In this document: one piece after another, positions 42,777-53,459 of the stretch
How the letters are laid out: every line of letters begins with the position of its first letter
Numbering within the stretch: the stretch's first letter is position 1
Source of the DNA: Actinoplanes siamensis
GTDB lineage: Bacteria; Actinomycetota; Actinomycetes; Mycobacteriales; Micromonosporaceae
Direction: 5' to 3'
Length of the DNA: 64,000 bases
Assembly (NCBI RefSeq): GCF_016862395.1
Contig: NZ_BOMW01000024.1
Span: forward strand, 62,001-126,000
Notes under the pieces: model-generated
Databases searched by the model: none
What the model was told of the DNA's origin: nothing
What the model saw: only the letters and a program-made list of their open reading frames with translations
Translations under genes and position numbers: made by a program

Positions 42777-43370
42777 ATGACCGACGTGACAGTGGCTCCC
42801 ACGGCCGATGTGGACCCGCGCGCGACGATCGGCGCCGGCACCCGGATCTGGCACCTCGCGCAGATCCGGGAGGGTGCCACGCTCGGCGGCAACTGCACCG
42901 TCGGGCGCGGGGCCTATGTCGGGCCCGGCGTGAGCATCGGCGACAACGTCAAACTGCAGAACCACGCGCTGGTGTACGAACCGGCCAGGCTCGCCGACGG
43001 TGTCTTCGTCGGCCCGGCCGCGGTGCTGACGAACGACGAGTACCCGCGCGCGGTGACCCCGGACGGCCGGCTCAAGTCCGGCGACGACTGGACCGCGGTC
43101 GGCGTGACCGTCGGCGAGGGCGCGGCGATCGGCGCGCGGGCGGTCTGCGTCGCCCCGGTGACCGTGGGCCGCTGGGCGCTGGTCGCGGCGGGCGCCGTGG
43201 TGACCACTGACGTGCCGGACTTCGCGCTGGTGGTGGGCGTGCCGGCGCGGCGCGTCGGCTGGGTGGGGCGGGCCGGCCGGCCGCTGACCCGCAAGGGCGA
43301 CGGCGTCTGGGTGTGCCCGGAGACCGGCGCCACCTACACCGAGACCGGCGGGGCACTCGCCGAGGGGTGA
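42777..43370 (+). CDS. Left-handed beta-helix N-acyltransferase (WbpD/FdtC-like)
   Basis: The 197-residue protein is made of hexapeptide repeats (TIGAGTRIWHLAQIREGATL, VSIGDNVKLQNHALVYE) with a loop holding the substrate residues (LTNDEYPRAVTPDGRLKSGD). This is the pattern of acetyl-CoA-dependent enzymes acetylating 3-amino nucleotide sugars. A short C-terminal tail (GVWVCPETGATYTETGG) resembles those of FdtC/WbpD. ATG 42777 lies behind GGAAAGG. With the divergent dehydrogenase, epimerase and aminotransferase it completes an acetamido-sugar pathway. Confidence 0.9.
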   Translation: MTDVTVAPTADVDPRATIGAGTRIWHLAQIREGATLGGNCTVGRGAYVGPGVSIGDNVKLQNHALVYEPARLADGVFVGPAAVLTNDEYPRAVTPDGRLKSGDDWTAVGVTVGEGAAIGARAVCVAPVTVGRWALVAAGAVVTTDVPDFALVVGVPARRVGWVGRAGRPLTRKGDGVWVCPETGATYTETGGALAEG

Positions 43371-43393
43371 CCGTCCGCGCCGCCGTCCGGGCT

Positions 43394-43426
43394 GGTCGCG
43401 CCGGCTGACCGGCCCGGCGGGCGACC
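43394..43426. terminator. Imperfect hairpin between converging genes
   Basis: GGTCGCGCCGG and CCCGGCGGGCGACC pair with a two-base bulge in the 70-base gap between the acyltransferase stop and the propeller stop. Likely a shared terminator, but the pairing is imperfect. Confidence 0.4.
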
Positions 43427-43440
43427 GGGGCCGACCGCTG

Positions 43441-44457
43441 CTATCGCCGGCCGGCTCGGCGGCGCGCGAAGGCGAACGCGGCGGCGAGCACCGCTGCCGT
43501 ACCGGTCAGCAGGAACAGCACGAGGGGAAGCCGGGAGGACTCGCCGGAGGAGGAGGCCGCGGCGAGGGCCGGCGAGGGTTGCCCGGAGGCCGGGACCGAC
43601 GCCGGCGTGGGGGAGGCCGGAGCCGGCGTTGGGGAGGCCGGAGCCGGCGCGCCGGGAAGCGGGTACCGCAGCAGGGCCGGCTTGGCCCCCTCCGAGACGG
43701 TCAGCAGCGCCGTGCCGTCGGGCGTGTAGGCGACCGCCTCGCCCTGCGGCTCGTCCGGCAGCGGGACCTGCCTCGGCGTGCCGGAGGTGATCGCGGTGAC
43801 GACGTCGCCACCGGCCACGTCGTACTCGAAGGCGTCCGCGTAGGTCCGCAGGACCACGCGCGACCCGTCCGGGCTGCTCGCCGCCCCGGTGATCACCAGG
43901 CGGCCGGCGAACGAGAACGGGTTGCCGGTCATCGTGATCGGCACCGACACCTGCCCGGCCGCGCGCAGCCTCGTCGTGCCGCCCGGGTCCAGCGCGCCGG
44001 CCGGCACGTAGACCCCCGCCGCCCCGGGCGTCTTGGTCACGATCACCGGGGTGCCGTCCGGGGCGATCAGCAGCGCCTCGGCGTCGTGCGCGCCGTCCGG
44101 GTAGGACAGCCGGTAGAGGCGCGGCTTCGACGAGCCCGGCGCCAGCTTCCACAACCCGATCGTGCTCCGCGACGAGCCGTTGTCCCCGATGTCCGCGACC
44201 CACAGCGTGCCGTCCCGCCCCAGCTGCAGGTCCTCGGTGTCGCGGGGCCGCGACGGGTAGGACACCGTGCGCCGCACCGAGCAGTCCGCCGACAGGTAGA
44301 AGATCTTCCGGTGCGACGCCTGGTCGGCGCCGTCGTCGACCACCACGTACCCGTCGGCGGTGGCCACCAGCCCGGACAGCTCGTCCAGGCGCTTGTCGCC
44401 GGCCTGGCAGACCGGGGTGGCCGCTACCGCGGCCGCGAGCAACGGGGCGAGCAGCAT
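43441..44457 (-). CDS. Secreted propeller-like protein with C-terminal membrane anchor
   Basis: The 338-residue product starts at ATG 44457 behind GGGGG, with a signal peptide (LLAPLLAAAVAATPVCQAG). The body has propeller-like repeats (HRKIFYLSADCSVRRT, GTLWVADIGDNGSSRS, PQGEAVAYTPDGTALLTVS). A Pro/Ala/Ser/Thr spacer (about 270-300) is followed by one membrane segment (about 308-330) and a basic stop-transfer tail RRRAGRR. It should be anchored in the membrane facing outward. No LPxTG is visible. Function unknown. Confidence 0.78.
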   Translation of the reverse strand: MLLAPLLAAAVAATPVCQAGDKRLDELSGLVATADGYVVVDDGADQASHRKIFYLSADCSVRRTVSYPSRPRDTEDLQLGRDGTLWVADIGDNGSSRSTIGLWKLAPGSSKPRLYRLSYPDGAHDAEALLIAPDGTPVIVTKTPGAAGVYVPAGALDPGGTTRLRAAGQVSVPITMTGNPFSFAGRLVITGAASSPDGSRVVLRTYADAFEYDVAGGDVVTAITSGTPRQVPLPDEPQGEAVAYTPDGTALLTVSEGAKPALLRYPLPGAPAPASPTPAPASPTPASVPASGQPSPALAAASSSGESSRLPLVLFLLTGTAAVLAAAFAFARRRAGRR

Positions 44458-44533
44458 GCCCCCATTCGACCATGCGCGCGCCACCGGCGGGGATTCGCCG
44501 GAGGTGATGAACGACGCCCGGGACCGCGGGCCG

Positions 44534-44929
44534 TCAGAGGGGCCTGGTGCAGAGCACGTCCGGCGCCGGCAGGTAGCCGAGGCTCTGCCAGAACCGCAGC
44601 CCCGACTCGTTGTGCGGCAGCACCAGCAGGTTGACCCGCGGGCAGCCCAGCGCGCGGAACCGGGCCTCGAGCTCACGGACCAGTGCCGTGGCGATGCCCC
44701 GGCGGCGGTGCGCGGGGTGCACCCCGAGCCGGAAGATCCAGCCGCGCCGGCCGTCCCAGGTCCCCAGGATGACCCCGCTGATCTCGCCGTCGGTGAGCGA
44801 CACCAGGAACAACTCCGGGTCCCGGGACAGCTTCAGATCAAGTTCGGCCCTGGGCACGACCTCGACCCCGGCCGCCGACCACACCTCGGCGACCGCGTCG
44901 TAGTCGTCCCGGGCGAAGGCGCGGATCAT
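44534..44929 (-). CDS. GNAT-family N-acetyltransferase
   Basis: A compact 131-residue GNAT with the acetyl-CoA loop RLGVHPAHRRRGIATALVRE and the C-terminal LLVLPHNESGLRFWQSLGY, resembling RimI-like enzymes. ATG 44929 overlaps the stop of the FAD/Fe-S oxidoreductase (ATGA), so the two are co-translated. Substrate unknown. Confidence 0.88.
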   Translation of the reverse strand: MIRAFARDDYDAVAEVWSAAGVEVVPRAELDLKLSRDPELFLVSLTDGEISGVILGTWDGRRGWIFRLGVHPAHRRRGIATALVRELEARFRALGCPRVNLLVLPHNESGLRFWQSLGYLPAPDVLCTRPL

Positions 44930-47718
44930 GCGCGGGGCAGCGCGTTCGCCAGCAGCTGGACCAGGTGCACGCCGGACACCCCGGCCAGGTCGTCGGCCTG
45001 GGTGCGGCAGGAGAACCCGTCGGCCAGGAACACGTCGCCCTCCTCGGCCTTCTCCAGCGCCGGCAGCAGCTGTTGCTCGGCGACCGCCACGGAGACCTCG
45101 TAGTGGCCGCGCTCCACCCCGAAGTTGCCGGCCAGGCCGCAGCACCCGCCGAGCCGCCGCACCGTCGCACCGGCCTCCTTCAGCAGCTTGGCGTCGGCGT
45201 CCCAGCCCATCACGGCGTGGTGGTGACAGTGCGGCTGGGCGATCACCCGGACCCCCGCGAGCGAGGGCGGAGACCAGCCGGGAGTGGCGGCAAGCAGCTC
45301 GGCCACCGTCCGGGTCGCCGCCGCGACCTCCCGGGCGGCCTCGTTGTCGACCAGCTCGACGGCGTCCTGGCGCAGCACGCCGGTGCAGGACGGCTCCAGG
45401 CCGACGATCGGGATGCCCTGCTTGACCGCTTCGTGCAGCTCGGCCACCGTCGTGCCGAGGATGCGCCGGGCCGCGTCGAGCTGGCCGGTGGTGATCCAGG
45501 TCAGCCCGCAGCACGCCGTCCGGCTGGTCACCCGTGGCGCGTAGCCGGCGTCGACGAGCAGGTCGACAGCGGCCTGCGCGATCGCCGGCGCGAAGTGGTC
45601 GGTGAAGCTGTCCACGAACAGGATGACCGGTTTGCCGGTCGCCGTGCCCCGGAACGACGACCGGAACGTCTTCTCCGCGAAGGTCGGGATGGAGCGCCGG
45701 CTGTCGACGCCGGCCGCGAAGAGCGCGAGCCCGCGGATGCCGGGCAGGCTGGTCATCAGGTTGGCCAGGCGCGGCATGCGCGACGCCAACCGGGACCACC
45801 GCGGCAGCCACCCCAACGAGTAGTGCGACCGCGGCCGGACCCGTCCCCGGAAGCTCTGGTGCAGCACCTCCGACTTGTAGGCCGCCATGTCGATCCCGGT
45901 CGGACAGTCCGAGGCGCATCCCTTGCAGGACAGACAGAGATCGAGCGCATCGTGTACGGCCTCGGCCCGCCAATCCGGCGCCAGGTCCCCGTCGAGCATC
46001 TCCTGCAGCACCCGGGCCCGCCCCCGGGTGGAGTCCTTCTCGTTCCTGGTGGCCAGGAACGACGGGCACATCACGCCGCCCAGCGCCGTGGTGTCCGCGC
46101 GGCACTTCCCGACGCCTGTGCACCGGTGCACGGCCTGGTTGAAGTCTCCGCCGTCGTGGTGGTAGGCGAGGGCGAGCCGTGTGCGCACCGGCCGCGCCTG
46201 CGACACCCGGATGTTGGCGTCCACCGGGTCCGGGTCCACGAGGTTGCCCGGGTTGAGCAGGTTCGCCGGGTCGAAGGTGTGCTTGATCTGCCGGAACAGG
46301 GTCATCGCGGCCGGCGAGTACATCCGGCTCAGCAGCTCGCTGCGGGCTCGCCCGTCGCCGTGCTCACCGGAGAGCGACCCGCCGTAGCTGACCACGAGGT
46401 CGGCCGCGTCCTCCAGGAACGCCCGGAACCTGCCCGGCCCGCCCGGCTTGTCCAGCGGGAAGTCCAGGCGCACGTGCACACAGCCGTCGCCGAGGTGCCC
46501 GTACGGCATCGCGCTCAGCCCGTGCCGCTCGGTCAGCGCGTCGAAGTCGCGCAGGTACGCCCCGATCCTGGCGGGCGGCACCGCGGCGTCCTCCCAGCCG
46601 GCGTGCGCGGGCAGCCCGCTCGGCGCGCGCCCGGCCAGCCCGGCCCCGTCCTCCCGGATCTTCCACAGCGGCGCGGCCCGCACCGGGTCCTCGACCACCA
46701 GCGCGTCGATCGCCTGCGCCGCCGCGATCAGCTTCTCGGTGCGCGAGCGGACCTCGTCCAGGTCGTCACCGGCGATCTCGACCATCAGCCAGGCGGCGCC
46801 GGCCGGCAGTGGCGGCACCGCGTCCGGCCCGCGGCGGCTGCGCACCACGTCGCAGATCCGGTGGTCCAGGCCCTCGCAGGCGGTCGGCGTGAACTCCAGG
46901 ATGGCCGGGATGACGTCGCCGGCCGTGCCGAAGTCGGGGTAGCCGAGCACGACCAGGGTGCGATGGGCCGGATCGGCCACCAGCCGGACCGTCGCCTCGG
47001 TGATCACGGCGAGCGTGCCCTCGCTGCCGACCAGGAACTCGGTGAGGTTGAACCCGTTCTCCGGGAGCAGGTGCTCCACCGCGTACCCGGAGACCTGGCG
47101 CCCGAACGTGCCGAACTCGGTGCGCCCGACCGCGAGGTTGGCCCCGATCAGCTCCCGCAGGGAATCGACGACCCCCGACTCGGCCAGGTTCTCGCCGGCG
47201 ACGGTGAAGGCCTTCAGATCAAGGACGTTGTCGGAGGTACGGCCGTAGCCCAGCGTCCGCGACCCGCACGAGTTGTTGCCGATCATGCCGCCGATCGTGC
47301 ACCGCGTGTGCGTCGACGGGTCCGGCCCGAAGCGCAGCCCGAACGGCCTGGCCGCGGCCTGCAGGGTGGCCTGCACCGTCCCGGCCTGCACCCGGGCGGT
47401 GCGCGCGTCGCCGTCGACCTCGAGCACCCGGTTCATGTGCCGGCTGAAGTCGAGGATCATGCCGGGGCCGATCGCGTTGCCGGCCACCGAGGTGCCGGCG
47501 CCCCGCGCGGTGATCGGGATGCCCAGCTCGCGGCAGACGGCGAGGGTCGCCAGCACGTCGTCGTCGTGCCGCGGCCGCACGATCGCCTGCGGCACCACTC
47601 GGTACAGGGAGGCGTCGCTGGCATACGCCGATCGGTGAGCCGGGTCGGTCAGCACGTCGGGCACGCCGGCGCGGCGCAGGCTCGGGACGAGGTCGGTCGA
47701 GATGGCAGCGGTCGTCAC
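44926..47718 (-). CDS. FAD-linked 2-hydroxyacid dehydrogenase with Fe-S and CCG domains
   Basis: The 930-residue protein fuses a PCMH-type FAD domain (ARGAGTSVAGNAIG, about 72-85; CTIGGMIGNNSCGSRTLGYG), an FAD-oxidase C-terminal domain (AMPYGHLGDGCVHVRLDFPL, SGEHGDGRARSE), a 4Fe-4S region (CLSCKGCASDCPTG, about 595) and two CCG motifs (TACCGLTW and GGCCGLAGNFG) near the end. This is the YdiJ/GlpC-fused layout, acting on D-lactate, D-2-hydroxyglutarate or glycolate with electrons passed to quinone. GTG 47718 follows GGAAA. It has no membrane segment, so it is probably peripheral. Confidence 0.92.
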   Translation of the reverse strand: MTTAAISTDLVPSLRRAGVPDVLTDPAHRSAYASDASLYRVVPQAIVRPRHDDDVLATLAVCRELGIPITARGAGTSVAGNAIGPGMILDFSRHMNRVLEVDGDARTARVQAGTVQATLQAAARPFGLRFGPDPSTHTRCTIGGMIGNNSCGSRTLGYGRTSDNVLDLKAFTVAGENLAESGVVDSLRELIGANLAVGRTEFGTFGRQVSGYAVEHLLPENGFNLTEFLVGSEGTLAVITEATVRLVADPAHRTLVVLGYPDFGTAGDVIPAILEFTPTACEGLDHRICDVVRSRRGPDAVPPLPAGAAWLMVEIAGDDLDEVRSRTEKLIAAAQAIDALVVEDPVRAAPLWKIREDGAGLAGRAPSGLPAHAGWEDAAVPPARIGAYLRDFDALTERHGLSAMPYGHLGDGCVHVRLDFPLDKPGGPGRFRAFLEDAADLVVSYGGSLSGEHGDGRARSELLSRMYSPAAMTLFRQIKHTFDPANLLNPGNLVDPDPVDANIRVSQARPVRTRLALAYHHDGGDFNQAVHRCTGVGKCRADTTALGGVMCPSFLATRNEKDSTRGRARVLQEMLDGDLAPDWRAEAVHDALDLCLSCKGCASDCPTGIDMAAYKSEVLHQSFRGRVRPRSHYSLGWLPRWSRLASRMPRLANLMTSLPGIRGLALFAAGVDSRRSIPTFAEKTFRSSFRGTATGKPVILFVDSFTDHFAPAIAQAAVDLLVDAGYAPRVTSRTACCGLTWITTGQLDAARRILGTTVAELHEAVKQGIPIVGLEPSCTGVLRQDAVELVDNEAAREVAAATRTVAELLAATPGWSPPSLAGVRVIAQPHCHHHAVMGWDADAKLLKEAGATVRRLGGCCGLAGNFGVERGHYEVSVAVAEQQLLPALEKAEEGDVFLADGFSCRTQADDLAGVSGVHLVQLLANALPRA

Positions 47719-48234
47719 GTCGTTTTCCAGGGCAATCTCTCGTCGGGCAGTGCCAGCACAGTACCGACAAGCCGGTTCCGGCCGGTGGAGGCTTCCCGCA
47801 GCGCGGGACCAGGGGTCGCCTCGTGTGATCCGCGAGACAGTCCCCGGATCACCGCAGGGCCGCGAGGTCGTTGCGGCCCGCGGGAGCCCGGTGCGGCCCG
47901 GCCACGACCGGCGCTCCGGCCGCCCCGGGCCCGGCCACCACGATTCGCGTCACGGGATCCAGCATTCCACGCGCGCCGCACCCACCCGGCCCGGCCCGGC
48001 CGCCGCCCGGCTCCGCTGTCGGCCGCCGCACCCCCTCACCTGACCCCCATGCTGTCCGATCGCCGGGTGGCCCCGGTATTCCCCGGAGAGCGGGCGCCGA
48101 CGCGCGCGAGCGGCCCCGAGCGCGTCACGCCCCGGCTGGTCCCCGTGGTCGTCCTTCCGGACCCGATGACCACCGCCAGGGCCAGCTGGCCGCTTCTCAC
48201 CCGGGCGGGTGGCCCGGGTGAGGAGGTGACGCGG
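47719..48234. other. 516-base region between the oxidoreductase start and the GH62 stop
   Basis: I find no gene with convincing codon use. The right end contains the GH62 terminator (48196-48222). The left end should carry the promoter of the oxidoreductase. The middle is very GC-rich with several short inverted repeats and no feature I can name. Confidence 0.5.
48196..48222 (-). terminator. Hairpin terminator of the GH62 gene
   Basis: CTCACCCGGGC (48196-48206) and GCCCGGGTGAG (48212-48222) are perfect complements over a 5-base loop, 12 bases after the GH62 stop. Position and strength support a terminator, although no T-run follows. Confidence 0.72.
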
Positions 48235-49764
48235 CTAGCGCTGCAGGGTCAGCAGGCCGGGGCGGTACGGGAGCAGGCCGTAGTCGCCGCCGGAGCTGGG
48301 CGAGCGGCCCTGGTACAGCAGTTGCAGGCGGCACGGGTCGACGGTCATGGTCTGGTCGGCGGTGGTCCGGACCAGTTCGCCGTGGCTGATGTCGTTGGTC
48401 CAGGTCGCGCCGCTGTTCGCCTTGCCGGCGAAGGGGTTGCTCTCGGTCGCGGCCTGCGGCGTCCAGGAGCCGTTCAGGCTGGTGGCGGTGAACGAGCGGA
48501 AGTAGCGGCCGTTCGCGCCGATCGCCTCGACGATCATGAGGTACTGGTTCTGGCCCTGGAGCTTGTAGACCTGGGGCGCCTCGAACAGGTTGTTCGTCGA
48601 GTCGCTCATGATCGTGGTGTAGGAGGAGCCGAAGTTGCCGGGGAAGTTCCCGATCGGCATGCTGGCCCGGTAGATCTTGCCGTTGTCGCCGGCGAAGAAC
48701 AGGTACATGTTCGTACCGTCACCGATGAGGGTCTGGTCGATGGGCCCGGTGCCGGAGCCGGAGATCGACCCCGAGAAGAGCGGCTGAGCCGCCGACCAGC
48801 CGTTCGCGTTGGTGGGGTCGCTCGACGTCCGGTAGGAGAAGGCGGTCGGCCCCCACTGGTAGGCGAGCACCCAGATGTTCTTCGGGGCGAAGTAGAACAG
48901 GGTCGGCGCGACGGTCCCGCTGGACATCGTGTTCTGGCTGGCCGAGGCCATGTCCGACCAGTTGGTGAACAGGCCGAAGTTCATCGAGCCCCAGGACGAT
49001 CCGGTGTCGTGCGTGGTGGCGTACACCAGGTTCCGGCCGTTGTAGGGCACGGTGGTGAAGTCCTTGAGCGACACCCAGCCCGACTTCGGCGTCGCCAGCG
49101 GGCCCGTCGAGCTCCAGCGGTAGGACGACGGCAGCCCGCACGTGCCGGGCGATGTCGTCGTTCCGGTCGACGGCGTGGACGTGCCGGCCCGGACCAGCTG
49201 CCACTGCTGGTTGGCGCCGTTCCAGTCGGCGTACTGCACGATGTTCGCGCCGTCCGCGGTGGACGCGCCCTGTACTTCGAGGGCCTTGCCGCTGTTGCGG
49301 TTGATCAGCTGGATGTAGCCGTCGATGTCCTGCACGCTGAACTGCTGGTTGGCGGCGTTGTTGTCGGTCCACTGCACGATCGAGCCGCCGTCGGCGGTGG
49401 ACCAGTTGTAGACGTCCAGCACCTTGCCGGAGTACTTGGACTTCAGGCGGTAGTAGCCGCCGCCGGAGTCGACGAACTGCCACTGCTGCTGCGCCTGGTC
49501 GTTGCGGGCCCACTGGGTGATCCGGGCGCCGTCGTTGGTGGCCAGGTTGTAGACGTCGAGCGCCTTGCCGCTGGTGCGGTTGACCAGCACGTACGACGCG
49601 CTGGTGTCGATCGTCGCGGCGGATGCCGCCGAGGCGGTCACCGCGACGACTCCGGCGCCGGCGGCGAGAGCCAGCGCGGCCAGAGCGCTTCGCCGCCACC
49701 TGCGGCGCGGCGCGGCCGGCGGTCCTTCGATCGATGGGGGTACGGGGGGATGGTGCACCGTCAT
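48235..49764 (-). CDS. Secreted GH62 alpha-L-arabinofuranosidase with N-terminal CBM13
   Basis: Removes arabinose side chains from arabinoxylan. The 509-residue protein has a signal peptide ([20 protein letters not shown], about 24-43), a ricin-type CBM13 with three similar blocks ending in QW-type motifs (about 48-190; [31 protein letters not shown]), a Ser/Thr linker, and GH62 (about 205-505; [40 protein letters not shown]). ATG 49764 lies behind AAGGAG. It shares an operator-like box with the GH10 gene, pointing to joint induction. Confidence 0.93.
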   Translation of the reverse strand: MTVHHPPVPPSIEGPPAAPRRRWRRSALAALALAAGAGVVAVTASAASAATIDTSASYVLVNRTSGKALDVYNLATNDGARITQWARNDQAQQQWQFVDSGGGYYRLKSKYSGKVLDVYNWSTADGGSIVQWTDNNAANQQFSVQDIDGYIQLINRNSGKALEVQGASTADGANIVQYADWNGANQQWQLVRAGTSTPSTGTTTSPGTCGLPSSYRWSSTGPLATPKSGWVSLKDFTTVPYNGRNLVYATTHDTGSSWGSMNFGLFTNWSDMASASQNTMSSGTVAPTLFYFAPKNIWVLAYQWGPTAFSYRTSSDPTNANGWSAAQPLFSGSISGSGTGPIDQTLIGDGTNMYLFFAGDNGKIYRASMPIGNFPGNFGSSYTTIMSDSTNNLFEAPQVYKLQGQNQYLMIVEAIGANGRYFRSFTATSLNGSWTPQAATESNPFAGKANSGATWTNDISHGELVRTTADQTMTVDPCRLQLLYQGRSPSSGGDYGLLPYRPGLLTLQR

Positions 49765-49831
49765 GATGGCTCCTTGGGAGCGGGCGCGAAACCGGGGGAA
49801 TGCCCCTGCGGCCACCAGGGGATACGGCGAT

Positions 49832-49866
49832 TGGGAGCGCTCACATTCAAGAAGCGATGTTGCCAG
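49832..49866 (-). promoter_or_regulatory. Operator-like box and conserved upstream box before the GH62 gene
   Basis: TGGGAGCGCTCACA (49832-49845) differs at two bases from TGGGAGCGCTCCCA, the known binding site of the LacI-family regulator CebR in Streptomyces. Eleven bases further upstream of the gene lies CTGGCAACAT (minus strand, 49857-49866), which is also found before the GH10 gene. The box is about 68 bases before the start codon. Regulator identity is inferred. Confidence 0.65.
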
Positions 49867-50007
49867 ACGGTTACCGGCGTTTCAAGGCGTCGACGCCCGC
49901 GCTCGCCCGCGACCAGATCGGGGCGGCGCGCATAACAGTTCTCCGGAATTCTTGTCCGCGCGGAGTCTGCCGTCATCCGCACGGGAACGGAAAGGCCGTA
50001 CGCCGGA

Positions 50008-51633
50008 TCAGGGTTTTTTGTTGGCTTTCTTTTCTTTCTTGTTCTTGTCCGGTTTGGCCGGTGGCGCGGCCTTCCCGGGCGTGGCCGGCCGCGGGGGCGC
50101 GGCGGCCGGTGGGGCCGCGGCGGGCCGGGACAACCGCTGTGTGGTGGCGGGCCGGGAGGTCGGCGGGGTCGTGGCCCCGGCGATCGAATAGGAGGCCCGG
50201 CACGTCGTGCCGTTGAGCCGGAAGCTGTCCGGCAGGGCGTTGACGTCCTGATACGTTCCGCGGATCGACGCGGTCCGGGTCTCTCCGGGCGGCAGGTCGC
50301 CGATGTGTGCCGAGACGGTGCGGCCGCTCTGCCGCCAGTCGCCGGGCGTGCCGGTGAGCAGGCGCTGCTCGTCGGGGAGCGTGAAGTCGAGTTGCCCGGC
50401 CGCGATCGGCACGGCGCCGGTGTTGGCGACGCTGACGCTGGTGGCGAACCGGCCGCCGGCCGCCTCGGCGACGCGGTAGCCGACCGCGCAGTGCGGCGCC
50501 GGTGCGCTCGGAGCGGTGGTGATCGCGGGGCCGCTCGCCTGCGCCCGGGGGCCGGAGGGTTCGCCGGGCATGGCGGCGGCGACGGCGCCGCCGGTCAGCA
50601 GCACCGCGGCGCCGGCCAGGACCGCGATCCGCTGGTGTCGTGGCCGCGCACGCCAGGCACGCGCCGTCGCGCCGAGCGGCCCGGTCCGTGCGGTGAGGCT
50701 GCCGAGCCGCCCGGTCCGGGCGGCCAGGCCGTTGAGCCATCCGGTCCGGGCGGCCGGGGTAGTGGGCAGCAGCGGTGTGCTCACCTCGCCGGGCAGGCGC
50801 AGGCCGGCCCGGGTGAGGCCGGCCACCTTGGCCAGCACGGTCGCGGCCTCGGTGGCGGTGGGCCGCTGCTGGGGATCCTTGGCCAGGCAGCGGCGGCACA
50901 GCGCGGCCACCTCGGCGGGCAGCCCGGCCGGGGCGGGCAGCGGGGCCGGCTCCTGGTAGCGGTGCGCCCGCAGCATCTGGGTGGTCGTCGACGCCTGCCA
51001 CGGCAGCCGGCCGGCCAGCGCCCGGTAGAGCAGCAGGCCCAACGCGTACACGTCGGTGGCGGGCCGGACGACACCGTTCTCCAGGCGTTCCGGGGCCAGG
51101 TACGCCGGTGTGCCCAGCACCTCGCCGGCGGCCCGGTCGTCGTCGCCGGAGGTCGCCGAGATGCCGAAGTCGACGAGTTTCACGCCGGTGGCGGCCACCA
51201 CCACGTTGCCCGGCTTGACGTCCCGGTGCACCACACCGCGGTCGTGGGCCGCCGCGAGCGCCGCCGCGACCTGCGCGCAGATCACGACGGCCAGCCGCCA
51301 GGGCAGCGCGCCGCCGGTGAGCAGCTGGGACAGGGAGCGTCCTTCGACGACTTCCATCACCACGTACGGCAGCGGGGCGCCACCCGGTCCGGGCACCTCG
51401 CCGTAGTCGTACACGTCGACGATGTTGGGATGGCGCAGCCGGGCCACCGCTCGGGCCTCGGCCCGGATGCGGTCCAGCAGCAGGGAGTCCTCGGCCAGCT
51501 CGGCGGCGAGCACCTTGACCGCCACGTCGCGGCCGAGCACCTCGTCGTGGGCTCGCCAGACCACCGACATCCCACCGGCGCCGAGCCGGTCACGCAGCCG
51601 GAAACGGCTGTCCATCAACTCGCCGGGAATCAT
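50008..51633 (-). CDS. Membrane Ser/Thr protein kinase with outside CBM2-like domain
   Basis: The 541-residue protein has a Hanks-type kinase domain at about 9-265 (LGAGGMSVVWRAHDE, invariant Lys40, catalytic HRDVKPGN with Asp138, DFGISAT, APERLENG), a juxtamembrane stretch with TARTG repeats, and one membrane segment (about 333-355). A domain resembling CBM2 (about 382-478) follows, bounded by two Cys as in CBM2 and containing SVANTGAVPIAAGQLDF and GDWRQSG. A Lys-rich tail ends the chain. PASTA repeats, usual in PknB, are missing. It lies between GH62 and GH10 genes and may sense polysaccharide outside. ATG 51633 is chosen; upstream GTG/TTG codons are possible. Confidence 0.88.
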   Translation of the reverse strand: MIPGELMDSRFRLRDRLGAGGMSVVWRAHDEVLGRDVAVKVLAAELAEDSLLLDRIRAEARAVARLRHPNIVDVYDYGEVPGPGGAPLPYVVMEVVEGRSLSQLLTGGALPWRLAVVICAQVAAALAAAHDRGVVHRDVKPGNVVVAATGVKLVDFGISATSGDDDRAAGEVLGTPAYLAPERLENGVVRPATDVYALGLLLYRALAGRLPWQASTTTQMLRAHRYQEPAPLPAPAGLPAEVAALCRRCLAKDPQQRPTATEAATVLAKVAGLTRAGLRLPGEVSTPLLPTTPAARTGWLNGLAARTGRLGSLTARTGPLGATARAWRARPRHQRIAVLAGAAVLLTGGAVAAAMPGEPSGPRAQASGPAITTAPSAPAPHCAVGYRVAEAAGGRFATSVSVANTGAVPIAAGQLDFTLPDEQRLLTGTPGDWRQSGRTVSAHIGDLPPGETRTASIRGTYQDVNALPDSFRLNGTTCRASYSIAGATTPPTSRPATTQRLSRPAAAPPAAAPPRPATPGKAAPPAKPDKNKKEKKANKKP

Positions 51634-51974
51634 CACGGCCACCGATGCCCCGTCGCCGTCCCCGGGAAACCCCGCAGCGAACGGCAATCTCGCCGACGGC
51701 GACGTTCAGACCCTGGTCGCCGTCCGCGTCGCCGGCATGACACGCGTGGTCGCACCGGCCGCGCCACTGACGCCGTCCGCGTCGCCGTGCTGCCGGCTCC
51801 GGCCGTACCGGCGCAGGTCGCACAGAGGCCGAAGCGGACCCGGCGCCGGTCCTGCCCCGGCACCCGGCTGGTCGTCAGGGGTGTCCCGAAGGGCTCGAGA
51901 GACCCTGACGGCCAGCCGGGTGCTGGCGGCGCGGCAGGGGCCGCGCCGCGTTGCCGGCGTGGTCCGAGTGCGGG
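51634..51974. other. Gap between kinase and GH10 genes
   Basis: No coding frame is convincing. Two stem-loops occur downstream of the GH10 stop: the tight one at 51926-51949 (listed) and an outer pair CGTCAGGG / CCCTGACG (51873-51880 and 51903-51910). The kinase promoter should lie in the left part. Confidence 0.5.
51926..51949 (-). terminator. Hairpin terminator of the GH10 gene
   Basis: GCGGCGCGGC (51926-51935) and GCCGCGCCGC (51940-51949) pair perfectly over a 4-base loop, 25 bases past the GH10 stop. Very stable; no T-run. Confidence 0.68.

Positions 51975-53459
<1,485 letters not shown>

Noticed and set aside
44965..49935. Plus-strand open frame of about 1650 codons
   Set aside because: Antisense to the FAD/Fe-S oxidoreductase and GH62 genes, low-complexity sequence, no family resemblance.
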